Origin: UBA7672 sp040398425
Lineage (GTDB): Bacteria > Pseudomonadota > Alphaproteobacteria > Caulobacterales > Hyphomonadaceae
Reading direction: 5' to 3'
Assembly (NCBI GenBank): GCA_040398425.1
Contig: JBBATZ010000005.1
Location: 1-64,000 of the forward strand
Length of the DNA stretch: 64,000 nt
Shown: positions 26,249 through 34,967 of the stretch, piece by piece
Position numbering within the stretch: position 1 is the first letter of the stretch
Layout of the letters: every line of letters starts with the position of its first letter
Translations under genes and position numbers: made by a program
Notes under the pieces: generated by a model
What the model was told of the DNA's origin: nothing
Database searches by the model: none
What the model saw: the letters and a program-made list of their open reading frames with translations, nothing else

Positions 26249-27934
26249 CTAGTTCTTCGCGCCCAGGAATTCGTCGATTGTTCTGCGCGCGATGACCATG
26301 GCCTGCACTTCGCCGGCGCCCTCGAAGATGTTGAGGATGCGGGCGTCGCAGAGGACGCGGCTGATCGGGTATTCGAGGGCGAAGCCGTTGCCGCCATGGA
26401 CCTGCAGCGCATTGTCGGCGGCGCCCCAGGCGATGCGGGCGGCCAGCATCTTGGCGAGGCCGGCTTCGAGGTCGCAGCGCTTGCCTTCGTCCTTCTGGCG
26501 CGCGGAGAAATAAGTCAGCTGACGTACGCCGACGAGTTCGGCAGCCATCATGACCAGCTTGTCCGATGTGCGTGGGAAGTCGAAAATCTGGCGGCCGAAC
26601 TGAGTGCGGTCGAGTGCATACTTCAGGCCCAGTTCGAAGGCGCATTGCGTGACGCCGATGGCGCGGGCCGCGGTCTGGATGCGGGCGCCTTCGAATGTCG
26701 CCATCAGGTGTTTGAAGCCCTGGCCCTCGACTTCCCCGAGCAGGTTGCCGACCGGTACTTCGAAGCCGTCGAAGCCGATCTCGTATTCCTTCATGCCGCG
26801 ATAGCCGAGGACTTCGATTTCGCCGCCTGTCATGCCGTCGGCGGGGAAGGGGTTTTCGTCAGTGCCGCGGGGCTTCTCGCAGATGAACATCGAGAGGCCG
26901 GAGAAATTGTTGGTGTCCGGTATCGACCGGGCGAGCACGGTCATCAGGTCTGTGCGCGCGGCGTGGGTGATCCAGGTCTTGTTGCCCGTGATCTTCCAGT
27001 TGTCGCCATCCTTCGTGGCGCGGGTGCGGAGCGAACCCAGATCAGATCCGGTGTTCGGTTCGGTGAAGACGGCGGTGGGCAAGATTTCGCCCGAGGCGAT
27101 GCCGGGCAGATACTTCTCCTGCTGTTCGCGCGTGCCGCCACAGAGCAGCAGCTCCGCTGCGATTTCCGAGCGCGTGCCTAGCGAGCCGACGCCGATATAG
27201 GCGCGGCTGAGTTCTTCGGAGACGACGCACATCGATGTCTTGCCGAGTCCGAGACCGCCGAACTCTTCGGGGATGGTCAGGCCGAACACGCCCATCTCGC
27301 TCATCTGCTTGACGACGCTGTCGGGGATGAGTTCATCCCGCATGTGCCAACCATGGGCGTACGGTTCGACGACGTCCTTGCCGAACTTGCGGAACTGGTC
27401 GCGGATCTGCTCATAAGTCTCGTCGAGGCCGGTGTATTCCAGCGTTGCCTTGCCGCTCTCGAGGAAGTCGCGGACGTGCTTTGCGGCCGCCGTCCGGGCC
27501 GCGGCGGTGTTGCCATTCATCACCAGCTTGGTGATGGCCGGAGTGAACAGCTTCTGCATAACCGCCTGGTCTTGCGTCATGTCAGCGGGGCGGACGATCT
27601 CGACCTGCGTCATCGGCAGTCCGCCGATCAGCTGGCTGAGGTATTCCCCGAACAGGATCTGGGTGAGCAGCTGTTCGATCTCGCCGAACTTTCCTTCCTC
27701 GGCGATGCGATCGACCCAGTGCGCGGTTTCCTTCAGCGTTTCGGAATAGGTCAGCACCCAGGCAAGACCGTGGGTGGCGCGCTGTTCCTCATCGATCTTG
27801 CGGCGATCGACCTTGCCGCCCGGAGCGACCGAGCCGGCGACAGCCCTGCGCAGATCGAGGAAATACGCTTCCACGTCCTGCGACGCCTGCAGTACAAGGG
27901 TCCTGAGATCCGCAATCACCACGCCGTCCGTCAT
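26249..27934 (-). CDS. Acyl-CoA dehydrogenase family protein
   Basis: 561 aa. The start at 27934 (MTDGVVIADLRTLVLQASQD) follows GGGAG at about 10 bases. An N-terminal helical extension of about 160 residues precedes the standard ACAD core: FGLTIPEEFGGLGLGKTSMC, PTAVFTEPNTGSDLGSLRTR, ITGNKTWITHAART (FAD and substrate contact), and DRTQFGRQIFDFPRTSDKLV, ending with QVHGGNGFALEYPISRVLCD. The longer-than-usual N-terminus marks a subfamily of unassigned substrate. Electrons go to EtfAB (5672-7350) and on to ETF-QO (39332-41002). Confidence 0.93.
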   Translation of the reverse strand: MTDGVVIADLRTLVLQASQDVEAYFLDLRRAVAGSVAPGGKVDRRKIDEEQRATHGLAWVLTYSETLKETAHWVDRIAEEGKFGEIEQLLTQILFGEYLSQLIGGLPMTQVEIVRPADMTQDQAVMQKLFTPAITKLVMNGNTAAARTAAAKHVRDFLESGKATLEYTGLDETYEQIRDQFRKFGKDVVEPYAHGWHMRDELIPDSVVKQMSEMGVFGLTIPEEFGGLGLGKTSMCVVSEELSRAYIGVGSLGTRSEIAAELLLCGGTREQQEKYLPGIASGEILPTAVFTEPNTGSDLGSLRTRATKDGDNWKITGNKTWITHAARTDLMTVLARSIPDTNNFSGLSMFICEKPRGTDENPFPADGMTGGEIEVLGYRGMKEYEIGFDGFEVPVGNLLGEVEGQGFKHLMATFEGARIQTAARAIGVTQCAFELGLKYALDRTQFGRQIFDFPRTSDKLVMMAAELVGVRQLTYFSARQKDEGKRCDLEAGLAKMLAARIAWGAADNALQVHGGNGFALEYPISRVLCDARILNIFEGAGEVQAMVIARRTIDEFLGAKN

Positions 27935-28236
27935 TTCGCCATCACTCCCGGAGCCAAGCGACTTCCCTAGCCGATTGCGGCGCTGCAGCAAAGATCATGT
28001 CGTCATCTCTAAGTGCGACAGCGTGACTTGGAATATCCGACCTTTGGACGTGGCCTTTCGCGATGAGTTAGCCCTTCACGCTTAGGTGAAATCCGCGTGC
28101 CTGTCCTGATTGGCCGGCTCTTCGTCAGCAATCGCGGGGCGTTGGGTCTTGCGTTGGAGCCGGTACCCAAGCTCTCTACAGCCAGGGTCAACACGCGAGC
28201 TTCCCGACAGTGGAGGCCAGATACGGGACGGACAAG
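27935..28236. other. Divergent intergenic region
   Basis: 302 bp between the acyl-CoA dehydrogenase and cytochrome P460 genes. I see no gene, clear promoter pair, hairpin or repeat in it. Confidence 0.5.
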
Positions 28237-28788
28237 ATGAAGCGCCTGATTGGACTTGCCGCTGGCCTTCTCGCCACGGCTTCACTGGCTGCGGCGGCTT
28301 TCGCGGGGCCGAGCTATGACGCCGATGGCAAAATCGTCATTCCGGAAAACATCGATCGCTGGCCGACGGTCGGCACGACCTATGCGCTGTCCTACGAGGG
28401 CGACGGGGGTGTGACGTTGAACACGGTGCGGCTCGACCCTGAGAGCTACGATGCGTTCGTGAAGACGGGCGTGTTTCCGGTCGGCGCCATGCTGGGTCTT
28501 GAAGTGCGGACGCCGATGGACGAGATCGCGCCGGCCAAGGGCGGCAAGACGCAGGGCGGCATTGTCGGCAGGTCTCTGCACGTGAAGGATGAAAAGGCGG
28601 GTCCGGGCACGTGGACGTTCTACGGCTATGGCGCGACGGCGAAGGTTGGCTCTGCCATCCCGCGCAGCCAGGCCTGCTATGCGTGCCACGATGAACACGC
28701 GAGCGCCACCGACACGGTGTTCATGCAGTTCTATCCGACGCTGCAGGAAGCCCGCGCGCGAGCGCAGGCCTCCTCCGTTTCGCACTAG
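28237..28788 (+). CDS. Cytochrome P460-family protein
   Basis: 183 aa. The chosen ATG gives the Sec signal MKRLIGLAAGLLATASLAAA, cut near AFAG. The haem-binding motif CYACH lies near residue 160 within RSQACYACHDEHASATDTVF, followed by MQFYP, as in cytochrome P460/c'-beta proteins. Mature size fits. Family members oxidise hydroxylamine or bind NO in the periplasm. A Lys crosslink to haem, the mark of true P460, cannot be judged from sequence. Confidence 0.9.
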   Translation: MKRLIGLAAGLLATASLAAAAFAGPSYDADGKIVIPENIDRWPTVGTTYALSYEGDGGVTLNTVRLDPESYDAFVKTGVFPVGAMLGLEVRTPMDEIAPAKGGKTQGGIVGRSLHVKDEKAGPGTWTFYGYGATAKVGSAIPRSQACYACHDEHASATDTVFMQFYPTLQEARARAQASSVSH

Positions 28789-28789
28789 A

Positions 28790-29404
28790 TTACGCAGCCT
28801 TCACGAGACCTTCGGCGACCAACGCTGCCTGCACGGCGGGGCGGGCAGCGACGCGCCCCTGGTAGGCTATCAGTTTCGGGAAGGCCGACAGATCGACCTT
28901 CAGCATGTTCGCCCAGTTGGTGACGGTGAACAGGTAAGCGTCGACTGTGGCGAACGTGTCGCCCGTCAGGTAGGCGCGTCCATCTGACAGCAGCTGCTCG
29001 ATCAGGCCGTAGCGTGCCACGAGTTTCTCGAGCGCGGACTTGCGCGAGTCATCCGTGATCGCCGGATTGAACAAGGCGCCGAAGCTCTTGTGAATCTCGG
29101 TCGAAATGTAGACGCCGAGTTCGTCCTGCTTCAGGCGCGCCTTTGTGCCATGCGCAGGCGCAAGTTTCGCGGCGGGATATGTATCGGCGACATAGCCATG
29201 CAGCACGACATTTTCGGTCAGGATGTCGCCATCCGGGAGTTCAAGAGCGGGGACATAGCCCTTCGGATTTATTGCAAGGAAATCCGCGCCGGATTCCGTT
29301 TTCTTGTCACGGCCGACCCTGTCGAGATCAACCGTTTCGCCGGCTTCGCGAAGCAGGATGTGGGTCGCGAGCGAGCAGGCGCCGGGCATGTAGTAAAGCT
29401 TCAT
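28790..29404 (-). CDS. Glutathione S-transferase
   Basis: 204 aa starting MKLYYMPGACSLATHILLRE after GGAGG. The thioredoxin-like N-domain has the catalytic-loop Ser/Cys region (GACSLA) typical of beta-class enzymes and the cis-Pro block GYVPALELPDGDILTENVVL. The helical C-domain has VDAYLFTVTNWANMLKVDLS. Cytoplasmic (no signal), unlike the two GST-fold lipoproteins at 54389-55983. Conjugates glutathione to electrophiles. Confidence 0.94.
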   Translation of the reverse strand: MKLYYMPGACSLATHILLREAGETVDLDRVGRDKKTESGADFLAINPKGYVPALELPDGDILTENVVLHGYVADTYPAAKLAPAHGTKARLKQDELGVYISTEIHKSFGALFNPAITDDSRKSALEKLVARYGLIEQLLSDGRAYLTGDTFATVDAYLFTVTNWANMLKVDLSAFPKLIAYQGRVAARPAVQAALVAEGLVKAA

Positions 29405-29531
29405 GAGATGTCCTCCGTTGATTTCGCAACAGGTAGGGTGGCCAATTGCGTTTGGAAACCACGCACCCCGATGATACTTCGAATCGATCGTATTTTCTCG
29501 GTGGTCTCAATTGAAGTCCGAAGGTGGCGGG

Positions 29532-30872
29532 ATGCTGAAGCGAACACTCGTAGCGAGCACATTTCTGCTGGCGGCGTGCCAGGCCACGCCTGCAGCAACA
29601 GGCCAGCAGGCGACCGCGCTGCAACCCAATCCGCAATTGCCGTCGAGCATGGATTTCGGTGATCCGACGAAGGACCTGTCGGTGATCAAGGTTGCGCCGG
29701 GACTGTCCTATGTGATGGGCAGGAATGTGTCCTCCAACACAATCGTCCTCGATACGCCGGCCGGCGCGGTCGTCATCGACACGTCGCGGCCGCCAGCGTC
29801 GCAGGCGCATTTCGATCTCCTGCGGGGGAGCGGCGTGACGAAGGCGGCCTATGTGATCCTGACGCATGGGCATGGCGATCACACGGGCGGCGTTGCACTG
29901 TGGAAGGGCCTCGGCGCCAAGGTTGTGGCGCAGGAGTCGTTCGGTGAATTCCTCGGTTATCAGCGGATGCTGGCGGGCTTCTATGCGCGCAGGAATGCGG
30001 CGCAGTTCCAGTTCGCGGGCAGCGGTGGAGCTGTTGCGGGCGCAGCGCTCGCGCCACAGGGCCCGATCACCAATCCACTGACGATCGTGCCGGACATCAC
30101 GTTTCGCGATTCCCTCGATCTCGACGTCGGCGGGGTGAAGCTTCAACTGTTGCACACGCCGGGCGAGACGCCGGATCACCTGACCGTCTGGGTTCCGAGT
30201 CTCAAGGCCGCGATGGTGGGCGACAATTTCTATGAGTCGTTCCCGAACATGTACACGCTGCGGGGAACAAGGCCGCGCTGGCCGATGGACTATATCAACT
30301 CGCTGGAGACGGTGCTGAAGCTGGAGCCCGAGATCGTGATCCCGAGCCATGGGCCGGCGATCGTCGGCAAGGCAAACGTCAAGGCGCAACTGACACGCAT
30401 GCACGACGCCATCGTCTATGTGCACGACGCCGTGCTGAAGGGGATGAACGCAGGCAAGGATGTGCACACGCTGATGCGCGAGATCAAGCTGCCGCCCGCG
30501 CTCGATGTGGGCGAGGGGTATGGCAAGATCTCGTGGTCGGTGCGCGGCATCTATGAAGGCTATGCCGGCTGGTTCGGCGGTGATGCGGCCGAGATGTTTC
30601 CGGAGGGACGTGACAGCATTTCGCCTGAGCTGGTGAAGCTGGCGGGCGGACCTAAGGCGATTGCGGACGAGGCGATGAAGCTGGTCGCTGCTGGCAAGCT
30701 CGTCGAAGCGCTGCAGATGACGTCCGTCGGCATCGAAGGCGCGCCGGGCGACAAGGATGTATTGCTTGCGCGCGTGGCGGCGTTCGAGGCGCTGGTGAAG
30801 GCCTCGAACAATCGCAATGAACTGGGTTGGCTGAACCAGGGATTGGCCGAGGCGAAGCGCGGGCTGCAATAG
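29532..30872 (+). CDS. MBL-fold hydrolase with alkylsulfatase-like C-domain, lipoprotein
   Basis: 446 aa. The start at 29532 follows AAGGTGG; MLKRTLVASTFLLAAC is a lipoprotein signal. The metallo-beta-lactamase metal motif THGHGDHTGG lies near residue 120, with further ligands in HTPGETPDHLTVW and PSHGP. The C-terminal helical region (EMFPEGRDSISPELVKLAGG and following) matches the alkyl-sulfatase dimerisation domain. Likely hydrolysis of sulfate or phosphate esters of alkyl chains in the envelope; substrate inferred from the family. Confidence 0.9.
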   Translation: MLKRTLVASTFLLAACQATPAATGQQATALQPNPQLPSSMDFGDPTKDLSVIKVAPGLSYVMGRNVSSNTIVLDTPAGAVVIDTSRPPASQAHFDLLRGSGVTKAAYVILTHGHGDHTGGVALWKGLGAKVVAQESFGEFLGYQRMLAGFYARRNAAQFQFAGSGGAVAGAALAPQGPITNPLTIVPDITFRDSLDLDVGGVKLQLLHTPGETPDHLTVWVPSLKAAMVGDNFYESFPNMYTLRGTRPRWPMDYINSLETVLKLEPEIVIPSHGPAIVGKANVKAQLTRMHDAIVYVHDAVLKGMNAGKDVHTLMREIKLPPALDVGEGYGKISWSVRGIYEGYAGWFGGDAAEMFPEGRDSISPELVKLAGGPKAIADEAMKLVAAGKLVEALQMTSVGIEGAPGDKDVLLARVAAFEALVKASNNRNELGWLNQGLAEAKRGLQ

Positions 30873-31514
30873 CTATTTCGACAGCACATAGTGTGAGGCA
30901 TTCTCACCCGCAATCTGCTTCACGGTGGTGAAGCCGAGCGCGGGGAGATCGATGCTCGTCAGCAGATGTTCGCCCTTGCCGAGCAGCACGGGGCTCACTG
31001 CGAGATGCATCTCGTCGATGAGGCCAGCCTGCAGAAACTGACTGATGGTGGAGACGCCGCCGCCGATGCGGACGTCTTTGCCTTTGGCGGAAGCCTTCGC
31101 CTTGTCGAGCGCGGCTTGGATGCCATCCGTGACGAAGTGAAAAGTCGTGTCGGCGAGGGTGAATGACTTGCGCGGATGATGCGTGAGCACGAACACGTCT
31201 CAGTGATAGGGCGGGGCATCGCCCCACCAGCCCTTCCAGTCTTCGTCCGGCCATTCCCCGCGCACAGGGCCGAACATGTTGCGGCCGAGGATCCAGGCGC
31301 CGACATTTTCGAAGCTGCGTTCGGCCATCTCGTTGTCGACGCCGGTGGAGCCGCTGGTCGCCCCGAACAGGGTCGTCTGCATGATTTTCGTCGGGAAAAG
31401 CCAGTTGTGCAGGTCGGGCCCGCGCTCGCCGAGCGGATTTTCGAGAGACTGGTTCGGGCCGGTGCCATAGCCGTCGAGTGACAGAGAAAAACAGTTCACG
31501 CGTACGCGGGTCAT
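30873..31514 (-). pseudogene. RibD/DHFR-domain reductase interrupted by an in-frame stop
   Basis: The upstream half begins MTRVRVNCFSLSLDGYGTGP and ends GWWGDAPPYH at a TGA (31200-31202). The same frame continues with VFVLTHHPRKSFTLADTTFH and runs to LGFTTVKQIAGENASHYVLS, together one full-length DHFR-like RibD_C protein of about 213 aa. Intact relatives read straight through ...PPYHxxVFVLTHH, so the stop is a nonsense change or sequencing error. An AAGGA site precedes the start. Nothing suggests readthrough. Confidence 0.8.
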
Positions 31515-31592
31515 CCTGCATCCTTTCGCTATCAGCGACGGACGCAGTCTAAGACCAGCGCTTAGGGTGTAGGATAACGTTTTTGCTGCGCT

Positions 31593-32759
31593 CTAGCTGA
31601 GGCCCATCTGTGTGCGGAAGCGGCGGCGCAACAGGTCGATCGGGGCGAGGCCCTGGTCGGACTTGTAGTGCCAGAACGTCCATCCATTGCATGACGGCGC
31701 ATTCTGTACATGCGCGCCCATGCGGTGGATCGAGCCGGTGGACTCGCCTGTGACAAGGCTGCCGTCGGCGCGGACGCGGGCGACGTGGCGGTTCTGGGGG
31801 CAGTAGAGACGGTCTCCGGGTCGCACCAGGCCGTGTTCGACCAGCGAGCCGAACGCCACGCGGGGCTCGGCCTTCTTCGAGGTCTGCACTTCGATGTCTT
31901 CGGCGCCAAGCGCGCGCACATTGGCGATGCGGCGGGTTGCGACATCGATGTAGTCCGCGTCGCGCTCAAGACCGATCCAGTGGCGACCCAAAAGCTTGGC
32001 GACGGCGCCCGTGGTGCCCGTGCCAAAGAACGGATCGAGGATCACGTCGCCAGGATTGGTGGTGCCGACGATGATGCGGTGGAGAAGAGCTTCCGGCTTC
32101 TGCGTCGGGTGCGATTTGCGGCCGTCGTCATTCTTCATGCGTTCGCCACCCGAGCAGATCGGGAAGGTCCACCAGTCGGAGCGCATCTGGACGTCGTCGT
32201 TGGCGGTTTTCAGGGCGTCGTAGTTGAACGTGTATTTCTTCTGGTTCTGCGAGCGTGCGGCCCAGATCAGCGTTTCGTGGGCGTTGGTGAGACGCGTGCC
32301 CTTGAAGTTGGGCATCGGGTTGGCCTTGTTCCAGACCACGTCATTGAGAATCCAGAAGTCGAGATCCTGGATCGCGGCGCCGACGCGGAAGATGTTGTGA
32401 TACGAGCCGATCACCCAGATCGCGCCATCCGGCTTTAGGATGCGGCGCGCGGCCTTGAGCCAGGCGCGGGTGAATTCGTCGTATACGGCGAATGACGAGA
32501 ATTTGTCCCACTCATTGTTCACGGCATCGACGTGTGAATTGTCGGGGCGCGTGAGGTCGCCTCCGAGTTGCAGGTTGTAGGGCGGGTCCGCGAAGATGAG
32601 ATCGACCGAGCCGGCGGGCAGGGCATTCATCGACGCAATACAATCGCCGACGATGATCTGGTCGAGGGGGAGCGACGGCTTCGAGGCCGGCTTTGATGGC
32701 GCAGTCCCCTTCGTTTTCGCGTTCTTCTGAACGATAGGGTCGATCGTTTTGATCGCCAT
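31593..32759 (-). CDS. ccrM: Cell-cycle DNA adenine methyltransferase, GANTC-specific
   Basis: 388 aa. Beta-class order: DPPYNLQLGG (catalytic DPPY, residues 58-61) first, then the SAM-binding DPFFGTGTTGAVAK (residues 242-255). The C-terminal ~100 residues carry the RAMA-type domain found in CcrM (LVRPGDRLYCPQNRHVARVR, NAPSCNGWTFWHYK). CcrM methylates the A of GANTC behind the replication fork in Alphaproteobacteria and helps time CtrA-controlled transcription. Its upstream region holds a CtrA-like box and two GANTC sites, so the regulatory circuit looks conserved. Confidence 0.97.
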   Translation of the reverse strand: MAIKTIDPIVQKNAKTKGTAPSKPASKPSLPLDQIIVGDCIASMNALPAGSVDLIFADPPYNLQLGGDLTRPDNSHVDAVNNEWDKFSSFAVYDEFTRAWLKAARRILKPDGAIWVIGSYHNIFRVGAAIQDLDFWILNDVVWNKANPMPNFKGTRLTNAHETLIWAARSQNQKKYTFNYDALKTANDDVQMRSDWWTFPICSGGERMKNDDGRKSHPTQKPEALLHRIIVGTTNPGDVILDPFFGTGTTGAVAKLLGRHWIGLERDADYIDVATRRIANVRALGAEDIEVQTSKKAEPRVAFGSLVEHGLVRPGDRLYCPQNRHVARVRADGSLVTGESTGSIHRMGAHVQNAPSCNGWTFWHYKSDQGLAPIDLLRRRFRTQMGLS

Positions 32760-32801
32760 TGGATTGTCTCACGCCACGCCCGTAATGGACTGAAGCGATG
32801 A

Positions 32802-32806
32802 GAGTC
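32802..32806. promoter_or_regulatory. GANTC site 1 in ccrM upstream region
   Basis: GAGTC, 43 bases upstream of the ccrM start. Paired with a second site at 32831-32835. In Caulobacter two GANTC sites in the ccrM leader make its expression sensitive to methylation state; the same function here is inferred. Confidence 0.6.
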
Positions 32807-32830
32807 GCTGAACCAGGTAAATAAGCCGTT

Positions 32831-32835
32831 GAGTC
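32831..32835. promoter_or_regulatory. GANTC site 2 in ccrM upstream region
   Basis: GAGTC 29 bp further upstream and 6 bp from the CtrA-like box. See the site at 32802-32806. Confidence 0.6.
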
Positions 32836-32840
32836 AATGG

Positions 32841-32855
32841 TTAAGTGCACATTTA
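32841..32855. promoter_or_regulatory. CtrA-like box upstream of ccrM
   Basis: TTAA (32841-32844), seven bases, TTTA (32852-32855): one mismatch from the CtrA consensus TTAA-N7-TTAA. It is about 82-96 bases upstream of the ccrM start codon, where CtrA activates ccrM in Caulobacter. Strong by position; binding untested. Confidence 0.6.
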
Positions 32856-32860
32856 CCATA

Positions 32861-32879
32861 ACGGGCGTGCGCCGCCCGT
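32861..32879 (-). terminator. Weak hairpin after LprI-like gene
   Basis: ACGGGCG (32861-32867), loop TGCGC, CGCCCGT (32873-32879): 7 bp perfect stem just after the stop of the LprI-like gene. On the minus strand the tail is TTATGG, so termination would be weak. Confidence 0.4.
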
Positions 32880-32882
32880 GGG

Positions 32883-33293
32883 CTAGTCGAGCAGCCAGCG
32901 GAGTTCTTCGGTGCGGCTGCGCGCGAGCATGGCGTAACAGGCTGAAATCACTCCGGCGCGCATCGATCCGCCGGTGGAGGTGATGCCGCGCGCAGTGCAG
33001 AAAGCGTGGCGGCTGTCGGTCCAGGCTTGCTGCGACTCGCGCAGCACTTTTTCCGAGCCGACATATTCCGGACCGATGCCCGCATAGGAAAGATCCTGGT
33101 CGCGGAACTGCTGCAGCACCTGTTCATAGACGACGGTCATCTCTGCGTCGGCTTTTTCGTGGTCGGCCTTCGCGCACATGTTGCTCTCGGACTGGAAGAA
33201 CGGGTCCTTGCAGTCGAGGGTGCGGCCGGGCTGTGCGTGTGCGGCGGGCAGGCAGGCCAAGGCGAGCGCCGCCGTCAGCGTTGTCCGGATCAT
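32883..33293 (-). CDS. LprI/DUF1311-like secreted protein
   Basis: 136 aa. The start at 33293 gives the signal MIRTTLTAALALACLPAAHA and a GGGGAG site about 7 bases upstream. The mature protein has CKDPFFQSESNMCAKADHEK, LRESQQAWTDSRHAFCTARG, SACYAMLARSRTEEL: the Cys pattern and WxxxRxxxC of the lysozyme-inhibitor LprI N-terminal/DUF1311 family. Periplasmic, disulfide-bonded. It may protect peptidoglycan from lysozyme; inhibitor activity is by family analogy only. Confidence 0.85.
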   Translation of the reverse strand: MIRTTLTAALALACLPAAHAQPGRTLDCKDPFFQSESNMCAKADHEKADAEMTVVYEQVLQQFRDQDLSYAGIGPEYVGSEKVLRESQQAWTDSRHAFCTARGITSTGGSMRAGVISACYAMLARSRTEELRWLLD

Positions 33294-33343
33294 GTGGAGG
33301 CTCCCCGAGGCATGCGCAAGCGGAGCGGTAATGGCGGCGCGCG

Positions 33344-34474
33344 TCAAGCATTGTCGAACAGTCCCATCTGGCTGCCGGAGTCCCTAGGCGCCGCTGGGCA
33401 GAACAGGTCGGTGCGCAGCTCGAAGCGCTTCGTGTTGAGGCCGAGGCGTTTGACGGCGTTCCTGAAGCGCGCGGCGATCAGGTCGGCGTAGGGGCCATCG
33501 CCGCGTCCGCGCACTTTCCATTCGGAGCGATAGTCCTGACCCTTGTGGGCAGACCGCAGCAGCGACATCACCTTTTTCGCGCGGTCGGGATAGTTGGCCT
33601 CAAGCCATTCCGTGAACAGTCCTGCGATCTCGAGCGGCAGGCGCAGCAGGACATAGCCTGCGCGCGTGGCGCCGGCGTCGGCGGCGGCTTCGAGCAGGCT
33701 TTCGAGCTCGGAATCGTTGAGCGCGGGGATGATCGGCGCGGTCATCGCGGTGACGGGAATGCCCGCGGCGACAAGCTCGCGCATGGTTTCAAGACGGCGA
33801 TGCGGCGCGGCGCAGCGCGGTTCCATCGTGCGGGCGAGGCGGCGGTCGAGCGTGGTGAAGGAGATCGCGACGGAGACGAGGCCCTTCTCCGCCATCGGCG
33901 CCAATAGATCGATGTCACGCAGGATCAGCGCAGACTTGGTGATCAGCATCACGGGGTGATTGAATTCGGACAGCACTTCGAGGATTTCGCGCGTGATCCG
34001 CAGCTCCTTCTCGATGGGCTGGTAGATGTCGGTATCGCCGGCGAACTGGATGCGGCTCACCTTGTAGGACTTCTTCGACAGCTCGCGCCGGAGCAGGGCG
34101 GGGCCGGAGGGCTTCACGAAGATCTTTGTCTCGAAATCGAGGCCGGGCGAAAGGCCGCGATAGGCGTGGTTGGGCCGCGCGAAGCAGTAGATGCAGCCAT
34201 GCTCGCAGCCCTTGTAGGGATTGATCGTGCGATCGAAGCCGATGTCCGGCGACGTGTTGTAGGTGATGATCGTCTTCGGCTTTTCGAGGATGGTTTCGGT
34301 CTTCAGTGCGGGCCGCTTTTCCTCGACATCCCAGCCATCGTCGAAGGGCTCGGCATACTGCTTCTCGAAGCGGCCCGAAGCGTTCGATAGGGCGCCACGC
34401 CCGCGCGCCTGGTCGCGGAGTTCGAACCAGTCGGCGTCGAGAGACCGGGTCTTCCATTTTTCTTGTGGGGGCAT
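33344..34474 (-). CDS. PA0069-family radical SAM protein
   Basis: 376 aa. After an N-terminal region (RGRGALSNASGRFEKQY) comes the [4Fe-4S] motif in GCEHGCIYCFARPNHAY (CxxxCxxC, about residues 93-100) and SplB-like sequence: RIQFAGDTDIYQPIEKELRI, VAISFTTLDRRLARTMEPRC. Members of this family are widely conserved but their reaction is undefined; similarity to spore photoproduct lyase is confined to the radical SAM core. Cytoplasmic. It overlaps no neighbour once the LprI-like start is placed at 33293. Confidence 0.9.
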   Translation of the reverse strand: MPPQEKWKTRSLDADWFELRDQARGRGALSNASGRFEKQYAEPFDDGWDVEEKRPALKTETILEKPKTIITYNTSPDIGFDRTINPYKGCEHGCIYCFARPNHAYRGLSPGLDFETKIFVKPSGPALLRRELSKKSYKVSRIQFAGDTDIYQPIEKELRITREILEVLSEFNHPVMLITKSALILRDIDLLAPMAEKGLVSVAISFTTLDRRLARTMEPRCAAPHRRLETMRELVAAGIPVTAMTAPIIPALNDSELESLLEAAADAGATRAGYVLLRLPLEIAGLFTEWLEANYPDRAKKVMSLLRSAHKGQDYRSEWKVRGRGDGPYADLIAARFRNAVKRLGLNTKRFELRTDLFCPAAPRDSGSQMGLFDNA

Positions 34475-34769
34475 GCCTGATCTTCGGTAAACACGTGCGC
34501 AAGACTAGAACAAAAAAAGTATAAAAAAGAAACAAATAGTACCTAATGCGAGCGCGGCGCCGTGGTATCTTGTGGATGGCCTCCCCGAACACGGGCCAGA
34601 ACGCAGGGCTATGAAAGGCCCCGGGTTGGGAGCAGCCCGCAGCCCGCAGCCAACTCCTACCCCGCAAGCGAGGGCGGTGAATCGCGCGCCGGTCCGCCGC
34701 CCGTTTGCGGCGCTGGCGATGGGTGGATCGAGCGGAGCGATATCCACTGCTGGGTTGGTGTGCGCCGAT

Positions 34770-34807
34770 GGTGCATTTCCCCCGGCCTTCGCCGGGGTCA
34801 ATGCACC
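34770..34807. repeat. Palindromic intergenic repeat
   Basis: GGTGCATT (34770-34777) pairs with AATGCACC (34800-34807), and inside it CCCCGGC (34780-34786) with GCCGGGG (34791-34797), giving a long hairpin with a four-base loop. It is preceded by a GGGTGGATCGAGCGGAGCG stretch of a kind often seen in dispersed proteobacterial repeats. Confidence 0.6.
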
Positions 34808-34882
34808 CTACGGGCAAGCGGCAGCCTTCGGACCGGCTGACGCCGTCCGGGATGCTGCAGATCTGAGCCCAAATGGAGGCCC

Positions 34883-34967
34883 GGGGACGCGGGATGCCGC
34901 GCGTGATTTGGCGATGCTGTTGCCGGCACTACCGGTAGATAAAGGAAAGCGCGGATCCCGCGTCCCC
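34883..34967. repeat. 13 bp perfect inverted repeat, 59 bp apart
   Basis: GGGGACGCGGGAT (34883-34895) and ATCCCGCGTCCCC (34955-34967). With one bulged base the arms extend inward by about six more pairs (CCGCGC/GCGCGG). The 85 bp unit could be the remnant of a small non-coding element. Confidence 0.55.

Noticed and set aside
29328..30869. A 513-residue minus-strand open frame
   Set aside because: Antisense to the MBL-fold lipoprotein gene; Arg/His-rich shadow.
31200..31202. TGA as a selenocysteine codon
   Set aside because: No hairpin of SECIS type follows and intact relatives have no Cys or Sec at that place; a nonsense change fits better.
34508..34545. AT-rich patch as a replication or attachment site
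   Set aside because: Only about 40 bp, with no DnaA boxes, iterons or direct repeats nearby.
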